NCBI RefSeq assembly: GCF_018687715.1
Contig: NC_056752.1
Location: 53,414,653 to 53,478,652, forward strand
Reading direction: 5' to 3'
DNA: 64,000 nucleotides
From: Carya illinoinensis
Lineage: Eukaryota; Streptophyta; Magnoliopsida; Fagales; Juglandaceae
The notes below the pieces were generated by a model. It had not been told where the DNA came from. It saw nothing but the letters and a program-made list of their open reading frames with translations, and did no database searches. Below, one piece after another: positions 1 through 10,316 of this stretch. Within the stretch, counting starts at the first letter, position 1; each line of letters starts with the position of its first letter. Both the position numbers and the translations under genes were made by a program.

Positions 1-423
1 GTCCTCACCGAGGAGAATGTGATTGGCCGCAATTTGATTCCCAGGGAAATGGTTTCCAGGAAACTGATTCCGAGGAGGGGGGAAAGGGTTTTGCGGAAAC
101 CCTAGGAAGTTCGGAGGAAAACCCGAGGGAGGGGAGACAGAGTGAGACCAAGGAAAAAGAGGATAGGGCAGATCAGGGCCATTAGAGATGGACGGCCATG
201 GAAGCGGAGCGAAGGGGAGGGAGGGGCCCACAGCCGCGACGGCAGGATCGACGGTCAGAGAATGCTGCAGCTGCTGCTGTTGCTGTTGATGTTGCTGTTG
301 TGGATGAGTCTGATGTTGTTGTTGTTGTTGTTGGAGGTGGTGCTGGTTTTGGAGGAGAGAGAGTAGGAAATCGCCGGCGTTTGCAGCAGGAGGGTTGGGC
401 TGTTCACCTACGCCGCCTGCCAT
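1..423 (-). CDS. URT1: UTP:RNA uridylyltransferase URT1-like, N-terminal part (runs off the window)
   Basis: An open frame of 141 codons starts at the ATG at 423-421 and runs off the left edge without a stop. The protein begins MAGGVGEQPNPP, then has DFLLSLLQNQHHL, a Gln/His-rich tract (about residues 30-50), and a Pro/Phe/Asn-rich stretch with the motif FPPNFLGFPQNPF. This is the style of the disordered N-terminus of plant URT1, which adds uridines to deadenylated mRNA in the cytoplasm and contacts decapping factors through such motifs. The nucleotidyltransferase domain lies outside the window. The identity is strengthened by neighbours: as recalled, Arabidopsis URT1 (At2g45620) sits beside CXE8/CXE9 and the At2g45590 kinase, as here. 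The Gln tract makes weak hits to other proteins likely, so the name rests on both motif and synteny. Confidence 0.68.
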   Translation of the reverse strand, partial: MAGGVGEQPNPPAANAGDFLLSLLQNQHHLQQQQQQHQTHPQQQHQQQQQQLQHSLTVDPAVAAVGPSLPFAPLPWPSISNGPDLPYPLFPWSHSVSPPSGFPPNFLGFPQNPFPPPRNQFPGNHFPGNQIAANHILLGED

Positions 424-1178
424 AGCGCGTGGGCTTGGGTGAGTTTTACAATCTAAGGGTTCTTTTACATGGCCTATCAGTGAGGCTATGCCCTCCACCG
501 AAGCCAGAGAGTTGTGAGAATGCTTTTTAACTTCACTGCTTCTTCTTCTTCTTCTTCTTTTTCTTTTTTTTTTTCTTTTTTTTTTTTTAATGCTTTTTAA
601 CTTAACTTAACCCGCAAGGCTTCTCCCCCTCTCATCTACTTTTTCTTAAGTTTTTTCTTTTTTCCCGTGGGAACGGATTTTAAAAAGCATAGAGAGTCCT
701 TTCATTGCATAAATGAAATTAAAAATTAAATAAAATATTATTATAATATAATTTTTAAAATTATTTTTATATTTTAATTTAAAAAATTATATTAATTATT
801 ATATTTATATCAAAATTTAAAATAATAAAAAATATCTTGATAACAAATAAGGGCTAAGGGTTGATTTGAGTGAGGAAGTAAAATATTTTTTTATTATTTT
901 TTACTTTTTTATATTACTTTTTTTAAAAACAACGATTTTGTATTAATTTTTATTATTTATAAAAGAGAAATAATATTTACAGTCGTGGTTGTGCGAGTGG
1001 CATGCAATCGTTTTAAAAAAAATGAATTAATATGAGACCTACATAAAAAAAACTAATTTTTTAATCGTAGACCTTACTTTTTTTTAAAACTATTGCATAG
1101 TATTTATAATTTCACAATTATATAAAACATTACTCTTTATAGAATATTTGACATTACGTCACTATTCAATATAACCTA
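424..1178. other. URT1 upstream region and AT-rich spacer
   Basis: The first 150 bases are presumed 5' leader and promoter of the URT1-like gene, with a CT/T-rich run at about 540-590. The rest is AT-rich spacer holding one decayed MITE (980-1124). No coding frame is supported. Confidence 0.5.
980..1124. mobile_element. Decayed TA-inserting MITE, related to the copy at 8923-9126
   Basis: It starts after TA with CAGTCGTGGTTGTGCG and shares the inner block GAATTAATATGAGACCTACAT with the intact copy downstream, which reads GAATTAATACGGGACCTACAT. The right arm repeats TGCAATNGTTTTAAAA in inverted form, but the outer right end is eroded. The exact right boundary is uncertain. Confidence 0.45.
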
Positions 1179-1188
1179 TATGGTATAT
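1179..1188 (+). repeat. Left target-site duplication of the MULE
   Basis: TATGGTATAT, identical to 8330-8339, directly outside the left inverted repeat. Confidence 0.8.
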
Positions 1189-1299
1189 GAATAATGCTGC
1201 TGTGCCGCTTCTATTTGCCCGCTTTGGATGACCGCATGAGGTGGCACTACGCGTGTAACGTGATGTGGAACGTGATGTGGACGGACAAAACGTATTCCT

Positions 1300-2243
1300 T
1301 TCCCGCGTAAGGAGAACCCATCCGTGGCATCCATCCGTGGCATCCATCTCCCCCACCTGGCCCACCGTAACAACTCCGACCACCACCATAACGACTCCGA
1401 CCACCACAATAACGAACTCCGACCACCGTAACGACTCTGGCGACGGAAGGATCCGAAGATCCCGTACTATCATTTCCTATTTTCGTGCATCAAAGAATGA
1501 GGCCATCTGCCTCCGTTCTGCCCCACCTGCCCCCACCGCCGTAACGACTCCGACCACCACCATAAAGAACGGCGACCACCACCGTACTGGGCCCCCCATC
1601 TACGGCGTCACGACAGATCCGGATTTCACCATCTACGGCGCCATGTGAGCCGAGAAACCCATCGAACCACCTGCCCCTGCACCTACCATCACGACAACGA
1701 CCACCATTTTGATCAGCCCCATCTCCGGCGACTTCTGGGTCCACCGATTGACGCCACAAGCTCGACCCCCACGCTGGCTGAGGCCACAAGCTCGACCCCC
1801 ACGCTGGCTAAAGGTAAAGATGATTTCGGATCTGTGTTTTTTATTTCTTAGCATTTACATTTATCAGATCATCCATCTCCTTCATCATTTACATTTTTCT
1901 TGCCTTAATCTAATGGGTAATACATGCTAACAGACAGATTATATTATAGCATACGACTGAATAGATTATTATGTATGTTAGGACTAAGTGTATTTTGATT
2001 TTGATTTAGTTAGGAACAGCTTATAATTACATACTTAAGTTTCAGTCACTTACCAAGAAATAGATACATATATTATTTATTTTCATTTCAGCTAGTGTGT
2101 TGGATTTGGTAATTTAACAATCATTTTGACTGAAAATTTATCACATGCTTTCCCATTGTTGTATCTTGTAATATAAAATAAAATTATATTCTAATTCAAT
2201 TTGATCAGGTTGTTACTTGTAGGTTTGCCAAGGTTGAGTTGAT
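1300..2243 (+). other. 5' leader region of the MULE transposase gene
   Basis: A GC-rich, repeat-laden stretch holds several copies of a CCACC(G/A)TAACGACTCCGAC-like unit (about 1360-1560) and a 27-30 bp tandem pair, CCACAAGCTCGACCCCCACG, near 1752 and 1782. A plausible donor (AAAG|GTAAAG, about 1811) and acceptor (TTGTAG|GTTTGCC, 2222) suggest a 5'-UTR intron, which is common in this family. Open frames here look like low-complexity by-products. Confidence 0.45.
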
Positions 2244-4953
2244 ATGGCTTCCTTAGTAGAGTTATCGGATAATGAATATGATGAAGTAGTGGTTGATGAT
2301 AGTCCTATTAATGATGAAGGTGGCGAAGCACCCGAGGTTGATGATGGTGTCGAAGAACCGAAGGTTGGAATGACCTTTTCTAGTGAGGAAGAAGTTCGAT
2401 CTTACTATATGAAGTATGCTAAGCAGAAAGGGTTCGGGGTGCGAAGAAGGAATTCTAGACAAAGTGAGGACGGGAAGGTTAGATGGTTTACATTAGTATG
2501 TGCGCGGCAAGGCATAACAAAGAGTCGGGCTTCCAATGTCCTCAGGCCAAGACAAACGGAGAGGGTAGGGTGCAAAGCAAGAGTTAATTCAGTTTTGAAT
2601 GAGGACGGCGGATACACCTTGTCCAATGTCATATTGGATCACACACATTATTGTAGTCCGGGGAAATCCAGACACTTTAGATGTTTCAAGAAGGTAGATG
2701 AGAGGGTTAAAAAAAGGCTTGAAATAAATGATGAGGCCGGAATACGTACGTCAAAGACTTTCAAGAGTGTAGTTGTTGAAGCGGGGGGTTATGAGAATGT
2801 GTCATTTGGGGAGAAAGAATGTCGAAACTATATTGAGAAAGCACGTCAACTTCGCCTCGGAGTTGGAGGCGTTGAAGCTCTAATGAACTACTTCCAGGAT
2901 ATGCAAAAAAAAAAAATGCTGACTTTTATTATGCGATCGATGTGGGTGCTGACATGAGGTTAAAGAATGTATTTTGGGCAGATGCCCGAAGTAGAGCTGC
3001 ATATCAATCATTCGGGGATGTGATCACTTTTGATACAACATACCTTACCAATGCGTATAAAATGCCGTTTGCACCATTTGTTGGTGTCAACCATCATGGT
3101 CAGTCAATCTTATTTGGGTGTGGATTGATATCCAATGAGGATGCGCATACTTTTGAGTGGTTGTTTGAGTCATGGTTGAAATGTATGAATGACCAACCAC
3201 CAAATGCAATCATTACCGACCAAGACAAGGCGATGCAACTTGCAATTGCCAGGGTGTTCCCATCGTCGAGGCATCGCTTTTGTTTGTGGCATATCTTGAA
3301 GAAGCTTCCAGAGAAATTCGGGTCACATTCTCAATATAACGAGATCAAGAGTAGTCTACACAAATGTGTGTATGACTCGTTAAGTGAGAATGAGTTTGAA
3401 GAAGGATGGTGCGAGATGCTTGACACGTATGATCTACGCGATAATGGATGGTTGGGATCTCTTTATGTTGATAGGCGGTTTTGGGTGCTGGCGTACGTTA
3501 AATGCACGTTTTGGGCTGGAATGTCAACTACACAACGTAGTGAAGGCATGAATGCATTTTTTGATGACTACGTTCACTCTAGGACCGAACTGAAACAATT
3601 TGTTGAGCAGTATGATTCAGCCCTTATGAGGAAGGCAGAGAATGAACGAATTGCTGACTTCAGTTCATTTAACGCTGAGATTCCTTGCATCTCCCGCTAT
3701 CCTATCGAGAAGCAATTTCAAAAAACATACACAATTGCCAAGTTTAAGGAAGTCCAAGAAGAATTTCGAGGGTTTTTATATTTGAGTCACTCGTATTTAG
3801 GGGGCGATGGTGCAAAATATGAGTACGTTGTCGCGGATGAGATTGAAGTGAGTGATGGATTCATTAAACGTGTAAACTACAATGTAAGTGTAGAGGAAGT
3901 AGATCCCCTAAATATTACATGCAGTTGCAAGTTGTTTGAGTTTAGGGGAATATTATGCAGACATGCTCTTCGTATTCTGGCACAGTTAGGCAAGACTGAA
4001 GTACCACAGAAATACATTTTGGCTCGTTGGAGGAAGGATATAAAGAGAGATTATTTGAATGTAAAAAGCAGTTATGAGGCGACAAGCAACCCTGTGAGAA
4101 AAAGGTTTGATCGGATCCAAAGTTGCTTCCACTCATTGTGTTCAAATGCCGCAAAGACAGAGGGGAACTGTGTGAAATTGATTGCTCAGCTAGAACAATT
4201 AAAGCAAGAGTACCCGGAGGGGAACTCCTACGAAGGTACCACCACACCTGGACAAGCTATGCCCATGGATGGCACGAGAGGCAAAGTTCTTAGTCCATTG
4301 GTGGTTCGGAGTAAAGGGAGACCACCAAGTAAGAGAAAAACGCATCCAGTTGAGAAGAGTCTCAAGAAACCGAGCACTAGAAGGAGATTGCCCACAACAG
4401 AGGTTGTATATTGTTCCATAATTTTCTGAACATATGTACATTAACTTTGCAAGAAAATATTACTATTTTTCTCAAACTCCAACCATATAGGTGTATGTTG
4501 TGTGAGTCATGTAAGAATTTCCATTTTATAAGTCTGAAGTGGTTGTTTGTAAGATACATTAAGAATTTTTGTGTTCTACTGACCATATTAATAGATTATT
4601 ATGGATTTATGTTGGTATGCATAGAGGAGTCGCCAATTATGTATAGAAGATAGATCTATGTACAGTGTATCATACCAACAAGATGAAGTGCCTCAAACCC
4701 AGGTATACTAAGTTACTCAAGTGTTCTTTATTTTTATGTGTTTTCTTTTCTTTCCTTTATCAAGCAAATTGATATTTTGTAAATTTTGAAGGTATCCTGT
4801 TTATACGATCAAGGAAGCCAGGTTTGGACACATGCGCCGGAATTTTTTTGTACTCCCTCGACCGCTCCTCCACCTCCAGTAGAAGCGCAACCTAGGCGAT
4901 TGAATCTATCGGATCAAGATGATCTATACGAGCCTAGATGGTGGCAGCCATGA
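2244..4953 (+). CDS. FAR1-RELATED SEQUENCE-type (MULE) transposase, frameshifted
   Basis: Three exons join in phase: 2244-4402, 4625-4702 and 4792-4953 (donors GAG|GTTG and CAG|GTAT, acceptors ATAG|AGG and GAAG|GTA), ending ...YEPRWWQP. Domains in order are an acidic N-terminus, a FAR1 DNA-binding domain (about residues 44-150), a MULE transposase core, and a SWIM zinc finger. The core carries FDTTYLTN and ITDQDKAM acidic residues and a CLWH motif. The SWIM finger is CSC...CRH (3922-3966). The frame breaks in a run of 12 A at 2905-2916. One more A, or two fewer, restores the usual QKK(K)NADFYY reading; otherwise translation continues from about 2942. The break may be real or a homopolymer error. 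FAR1/FHY3 proteins are domesticated relatives, but the flanking inverted repeats and target duplication mark this one as a transposon gene. Confidence 0.85.
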
Positions 4954-4989
4954 TGGTGATCTCTTTCAGTTGGATATAAGTGTATAGAA

Positions 4990-6010
4990 GCTAAGAATTG
5001 CTGGTATTATGTTCAGGTTGTATAGAATAGCTGACCCTGGAACTTTTCAGGTTGTATTTTGTGTATTTTGATCAGGTTGTATAGAAAGAGAGAAACTGGA
5101 ATTCCAAATGCTTGTTTTTTGTATGAAAGTGGCAATTTCCAGCTTGTATTTAGTGTATTTTGATCAGGTTGTATAGAATCTACACAGCTGGAATTCCACA
5201 GCTTCTTTTTTGACAAGAACAGAAACTTTTCCAGCTTGTATTTTGTGTATTTTGATCAGGTTGTATAGAATCTAATACTATTGATATTTTCAGCTTGTTG
5301 AACTGAAACTGGAATTTTCCAGCTTGTATTTTGAACTGAAACTGTAATTTTTCAGTTGGATTTTAGTGTATTTTGATCGGCTTCTTTAATTCACAACTAC
5401 TGGAATTTTTCAGCATGTATTTTGTAAGATACAAACATTTTCCAGCTTGCATTTTGAGCTCAAACTGTAATTTTTCAGTTGGATTTGTCTGTGTATTTTG
5501 ATCGGCTTCTTTAATTCACAGCTACTGGAATTTTCCAGCATGTATTTTGTAAGTTTCTAACATTTTCCAGCTTGCATTTTGAGCTCAAACTGTAATTTTT
5601 GAGTGATTTTTTTTTAGTGTATTTTGATCGGCTTGTGTAATTCACAGCTACTGGAATTTTCCAGCATGTATTTTGTAAGTTTCTAACATTTTCCAGCTTG
5701 CATTTTGAGCTCAAACTGTAATTTTTGAGTGATTTTTTTTTAGTGTATTTTGATCGGCTTGTGTAATTCACAGCTACTGGAATTTTTCAGCATGTATTTT
5801 GTATGTTTCTTACATTTTCCAGCTTGTATTTTGAGCTCAAACTGTAATTGATCAGTTGGATTTTAGTGTATTTTGATCGGCTTGTGTAATTCACAGCTAG
5901 AACAATTTTTCAGCATGTATTTTGTAAGTTTCTTACATTTTCCAGCTTGTATTTCGAAAGTACCTGAAACTTTTCAGCATGAGTTTAGTGTATTTTGATC
6001 GGGTTGTGTA
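4990..6010. repeat. Tandem minisatellite array between the two MULE genes
   Basis: The anchor GTGTATTTTGATC recurs at 5061, 5153, 5245, 5366, 5491, 5617, 5743, 5866 and 5988. The spacing is 92, 92, 121, 125, 126, 126, 123 and 122 bp, so the unit grew from 92 to about 125 bp. Units also carry the phrases TTTTCCAGCTTGTATTTTG and TAATTCACAGCTACTGGAAT. The two central units (5491-5742) are nearly identical. The array begins right after the transposase stop codon. Confidence 0.9.
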
Positions 6011-6224
6011 ATTCAGGCAAGACTGGAATTTTTCAGCATGCATTTGTCTGACCTATGTACAATTTCCAGAGATGTATATTGTAATTTTCTGATACTATTT
6101 CAGTTGCAAGAAACATTGCATTTTCCAGCTTGTATTATTCTTGGAAAGAGAGAAATTTGACATGTACATTGGGTAAGTTCAAGGTCTCAAACCGAGTACA
6201 AAGAGTTACACCAAATACTATTTA

Positions 6225-6350
6225 GTTTTCACAAAGTACAAACAGCTGCCACAAAATAGAAACAGCTGCTACAAAATACAAACAGATTCTCCAAAATACA
6301 AACAGCTGCTACCATCTACAAACAGCTGCCACAAACAGCTTTCACAAAGC
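6225..6350. repeat. Short tandem repeat, about 20-bp unit
   Basis: Imperfect copies of AAAATACAAACAGCTGCTAC follow each other just downstream of the minus-strand GRF gene, probably in its 3' UTR. Confidence 0.7.
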
Positions 6351-6383
6351 TACAAAGACTTTCCTAGTTGCTAACTTCTAAAA

Positions 6384-6926
6384 CTAGGTGAAACATTTTC
6401 CTTTCAACCAACCACAATTGGATATAAGTATCCCAAGAAAGAATAACCACGACAATGAAATTGTTAGCACGTAGGTAGCCTTCTCCAGTTGCCTCTTGCG
6501 CCTCTCAGCCTCTATTTCTAGTCGATGATTCAAGGATTGGATATCCCTTGATGCTTGGATCTTTTCAACTTCAACTTTTAATTTATCAACATTGTGTTGT
6601 AATCGTTTGATCGTCTTTTGGCAATATGCTGGAATTTCAAGGTCATCCCAGCAGAAGTATCCACAAGACTTTCCAAACTGCAAGAACCAATTCCCAGTTA
6701 AATTATAACAATAAACATGACTATCAACACAACAATGAGATACGAGGGCGAGAAGAAAATATTTCACCATATAGTTTTGACATCCAAAAAACCGCCGCCC
6801 ATCATTTTCCTCCGTATGCGCAGTTCTTTGACAAGCTTTCATTCCACAGTAACAAATTGGGTACTCAATTATTGACTTTCCTTTGGACAGATCACTATTT
6901 CCACTGTGTGACTCAGACACAGACAT
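6384..6926 (-). CDS. GRF-type zinc finger protein with coiled coil and membrane segment (At4g04775-like)
   Basis: Two exons are read on the minus strand: 6926-6768 and 6677-6384, with a 90-bp intron (ATATG|GTGAAA ... TTGCAG|TTTGG). The intron has no stop and keeps frame, so an unspliced 180-aa reading also exists. The spliced product is 150 aa. Splicing restores a GRF zinc finger: CYCG (Cys25, Cys27), then NDGRRFFGC (Cys49), then KSCGYFCW (Cys58) and DDLE. A charged heptad-like helix follows (about 70-125), then a hydrophobic segment (about 127-145, TISLSWLFFLGILISNCGW) near the C-terminus. GRF fingers bind single-stranded nucleic acid in other proteins. The role of the small plant GRF-TM proteins is unknown to me. 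It lies inside the MULE and converges on the transposase gene, so it may be an accessory protein. Confidence 0.75.
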   Translation of the reverse strand: MSVSESHSGNSDLSKGKSIIEYPICYCGMKACQRTAHTEENDGRRFFGCQNYMVKYFLLALVSHCCVDSHVYCYNLTGNWFLQFGKSCGYFCWDDLEIPAYCQKTIKRLQHNVDKLKVEVEKIQASRDIQSLNHRLEIEAERRKRQLEKATYVLTISLSWLFFLGILISNCGWLKGKCFT

Positions 6927-8220
6927 TGCTGTTCATATACAAATACATTCGGTTTTTGTAAATAGGTATAATAATCTGGGTTCTCGGAAACAAAATTAAA
7001 ACAGAATGTTGGTAAATGAAGTCGACCTGGATTAAAAAGGTCTTCACCATGTAACCCAAGAAAACTCAATCCAGATTCTCCAATAATAATATATAATACA
7101 TATAACTCCACCCGGATTCTCCACCCAGATTCTCCCATTCCCTCTCTAAATCCCTATGTATGATTGCAATGCTCAAACTATATGTTGGCATGAGCTCAGA
7201 TCAACTAAAATTTATCATGCTGTAGCTGGGTAGAGCTTGACTCTATTAAACAAGCAAACCAAGCTTCAAATCAAGCCAATCACTACAATCTAAGAAACAT
7301 AACAAAAAATAATTCTAAGGAATATCTAAGTCACTAAAAAGACATTAATTTAGGTTCTTTCAAACCCCAAAACCTATAATTATTCACAAAGACTCTGTTT
7401 TTTTAATTCTCATTTGATATCAGAAATTACTTACAGAAATACAATGGCACATTTGGTACCAATAACTAGCTAAACTCACAATGATAATGCTACAGAACCA
7501 ATGACCCGGACGACTCCAATTGATGAACTTCAGCAAATAAGCTTAATCATACCAAACTCACAATTATAACCCAGATTGTTTAAGCTAACAAATTCCCACA
7601 AGAATAACAATAAACATGCCCATTCGGAGGTGAATAATCATGGGTAACTCAGAAATCGTGCCCTAGGTTACAATGGTAATGGACGCATATTTCCTATCAG
7701 AAACCCTAACCCTATGGATGCAATTGAAGACCTAAGTAAGAGAAAAACGTAGAAATCTCAACAAAAATACTTCAACTAACAGTCACAAGCTAATTTCTAG
7801 TCTCAAATATTTTCAACAAACCGAAAGCATCCTCTATCTGTAGATCTGTAGCATCGAAAGGGAGAAATTGGTGGATGTTACCATAAACAACCCAAAAATC
7901 AAGAGGGAGCAGGTGTTCGGCGACGGGACGGAACGCACTCGTGGAGGAGGGTAGCTCTGCCGCCGGAACGATCTTGGGGACGAGGGTAGCGAAAAACGGT
8001 GCTGCGGGCCCGATCTCGTGGAGGAGGGAACTGCTGCTCGGCGATGGAACCACTCCTGACGGCGTTCTGCGATTGGACGGCGAAGGGGACGGCGAGGGAA
8101 GCCACCACGACTGCAAGGTGAAAGGACGACGGCTGGAGGGTGAAAGGGTTTCGGAACAAATGGGGTCAGTCGAATGGGTTCAGTCGATTCCGTTTCCCAT
8201 TTTCAATCTTTTTTTTTTCT
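6927..8220 (-). other. Upstream/leader region of the GRF gene, with GC-rich 5' portion
   Basis: AT-rich sequence from 6927 to 7780 is followed by a GC-rich stretch (7900-8160) next to the right inverted repeat, the mirror image of the layout at the left end. A 108-codon open frame (8116-7790, rich in Pro and Ser) may be an untranslated first exon; no family was recognised. Confidence 0.4.
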
Positions 8221-8329
8221 TTTTTTTTTTTTTAAATTAATTTGCCACGTGGCGTGCCACGTCAAGCGGTCACCGCCTGCGGTCACCAGCAGGCGGCACT
8301 CACCAGCAGGCGGCACTGTAGCGCGACCC

Positions 8330-8339
8330 TATGGTATAT
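8330..8339 (+). repeat. Right target-site duplication of the MULE
   Basis: TATGGTATAT, identical to 1179-1188, directly outside the right inverted repeat. Confidence 0.8.
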
Positions 8340-10316
8340 ACCCCAGATTATTCAACACATTAGACTCTTGGCTGGCACTTTTTCTTTCTTTCTTTGGTGG
8401 GCACCGTTGTATGTCATATCGTCTTGGTTTGGGTTTTTTACGAATTTAAAAGAGTAATATTATGCGCGACGTTACTATTTTATTTGTATCTTATTATATA
8501 TAATATGATGTATTTATTATTTAATGATAAAAAAATATAATAAATAATCATGTAACGATGGTAAATATACAACATCTTCCTTAATGAAATATAAATAAGA
8601 TAATAATATGATATATAGAATTTTCTGTAAATAATAAAAACAAAAAGCTCTACATTTTTTTTTATTGTAAATAAGATATTTGTTACTCATCATTTTCCTA
8701 TATTATATATTATATTTATTTTTTCAGTTTTATTCTTTATAAATTAATTAATTTATTCTACTCATCATCCATACGTTAGACATTCGATAAGAGAAAAAAA
8801 TTAAAAATTAAAAATTTATATATAGCGTGAAGATGAGTATAATTTTTTTTAGATAAATATAGCCCAATTCTTAATATTTATCCCTCTTACATGATTAATA
8901 TAAAAATGAGAAATACTTTTTACAGTTGGGAAATGCAGTCGGCGTGCAGTCGTGGAGAAAAAAGTGAATTAATACGGGACCTACATAAAAAAAAAATTAT
9001 TTTTATAACTTTTTTTTATTCATGTAGGTCCTCCTGAATATAAAATAATTTTTTTATAATTTTTTTTTTATTTATTCCGTATAGCCGACTGCACGCCGAC
9101 TGCACGCCGACTGCATTTCCCGACTGTATCTAGCAAAGCCTTATAAAAATTATCTAACATATGTCATATTAATCAACTAACCAACTTAATTAAAAATAAC
9201 AAATTCAAGATGATCAGCGAGGTTCGCTACTTTATGGTTCACTTGGTAGCAATGACAGGAGCTAACCAATCATTCATTCCAAAGCATTGGTTTAACCAAA
9301 TGTCATTGCAACGTAAATAATGGCAAGTTTATGTAAAAAATGGTCTATATTGACTTAGCCATAGTTAAACCAAAATGCATTTTTGCTACAATAGTTCAAC
9401 ATATATTTAAGAAACTCTAGCTCTAGCCAAATCTTATTTTATTTGTTTTATATTTCTCTACTTTTTATTTTCATTTGCTTTTATATCTTAATACAAACGT
9501 AAAGAATAAAAAAAATCAAAAACTTTATATACAGTCACTTTTATATATTTTTTACACATTTCACTAATATATTAAAATTATCATCCATTAAAAGACATTG
9601 ATAGACATCCTTTTTATAGCCATGTATTAATACATGCTTGAGATAAAATAATGATAATTAAATAAAAAAAAATATGATAGTTAGATCTACAAAATATGAC
9701 TATTAAAAAAATAATATCTTTTTGTAATAGGAAGTTAAATGGCTAATCTAACAATAAATTAAGTTTTAAGTGAGGTAGTTAAAATGCAAAAGGTGACATA
9801 TTAGCAAAAAAAAACAAAAAAAAAAAAAAAACCCAAATTTTACCTAAACCGATGCTAGAGCTACGATGCAATTCTATCCCAATCAACGATAGTTTAGAGA
9901 TAGTTGTTGTATAAAATAATAAGACCATCTATCACTAAAAGTTGAATCCACCATCTTGGATTATTTGGTGGTGCAAGTATACGAATCAATTCTATCATCT
10001 TGGTATGAATAGATAATCTTTTTCCCATGATAACAAAATGGGCAATTGGGAGTGACTGATTGGGAGGGCTTCATGGGGGGCAACTCCAAGTAAAGCATTC
10101 CATTGAATTGCAAAAATTCGTACACCACAGACCACACCACCCATCTTTAGCAACGGAGTATGGATATATGGACATTTCCGACCCTAAAAAAGTACACCAC
10201 AAAGCAACCCAAATTTCCCAACTCCAAAGCCAACGCATATCGATCGATCCGAGGCTTTCTTGAGGCTAAAGTTCCTCAAAACTCGTTTGCCCAAAAGTGC
10301 CAATACCAGAACGGTA
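8340..10316. other. AT-rich intergenic region
   Basis: It contains the MITE at 8923-9126 and a possible second short inverted-repeat unit (CTCTAGC-bearing arms near 9415 and 9860). The last 250 bases are presumed promoter and leader of the carboxylesterase. No other gene is supported. Confidence 0.4.
8923..9126. mobile_element. TA-inserting MITE with near-perfect inverted repeats
   Basis: It is flanked by TA on both sides (8921-8922, 9127-9128). The left end is CAGTTGGGAAATGCAGTCGG; the right end, reverse-complemented, is CAGTCGGGAAATGCAGTCGG, 19 of 20 matching. The right arm has one extra GCGTGCAGTCG unit. The 204-bp AT-rich body could fold into a long hairpin. The TA target suggests a Tc1/mariner-type source. 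Confidence 0.85.

Larger units (their letters stand above)
1189..8329. mobile_element. Two-gene Mutator-like element (MULE), FAR1/FRS-type transposase
   Basis: The element is flanked by the direct repeat TATGGTATAT at 1179-1188 and 8330-8339, a typical 9-10 bp MULE target duplication. Its ends are diverged GC-rich inverted repeats: the left end reads GAATAATGCTGCTGTGCCGC and the right end, reverse-complemented, reads GGGTCGCGCTACAGTGCCGC. These agree at 13 of 20 positions, with further similarity inside (TGACCGCA-containing block about 40 bp in). Between them lie a transposase gene on the plus strand (2244-4953) and a GRF zinc-finger gene on the minus strand (6384-6926). They converge on a tandem array. 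Transcription of both would start near the two ends, as in maize MuDR. The diverged ends and the frameshift in the transposase suggest an old copy. Confidence 0.85.

Noticed and set aside
1265..1648. 127-codon frame rich in Thr/Pro
   Set aside because: It follows a simple repeated nucleotide phrase (CCACCGTAACGACTCCGAC) and has no family signature; more likely leader sequence of the transposase gene.
2244..4953. Domesticated FAR1/FHY3-type host transcription factor
   Set aside because: The surrounding inverted repeats and a 10-bp target duplication make a transposon gene the simpler reading, though domestication cannot be excluded by sequence alone.
5511..5771. 86-codon minus-strand frame with two identical 42-residue repeats
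   Set aside because: The repeat is the translated minisatellite (126-bp units keep frame). There is no sign of a real protein.
5000..6000. CRISPR-like array
   Set aside because: Nuclear plant DNA with long, variable tandem units and no short conserved repeat with unique spacers; it is a minisatellite.
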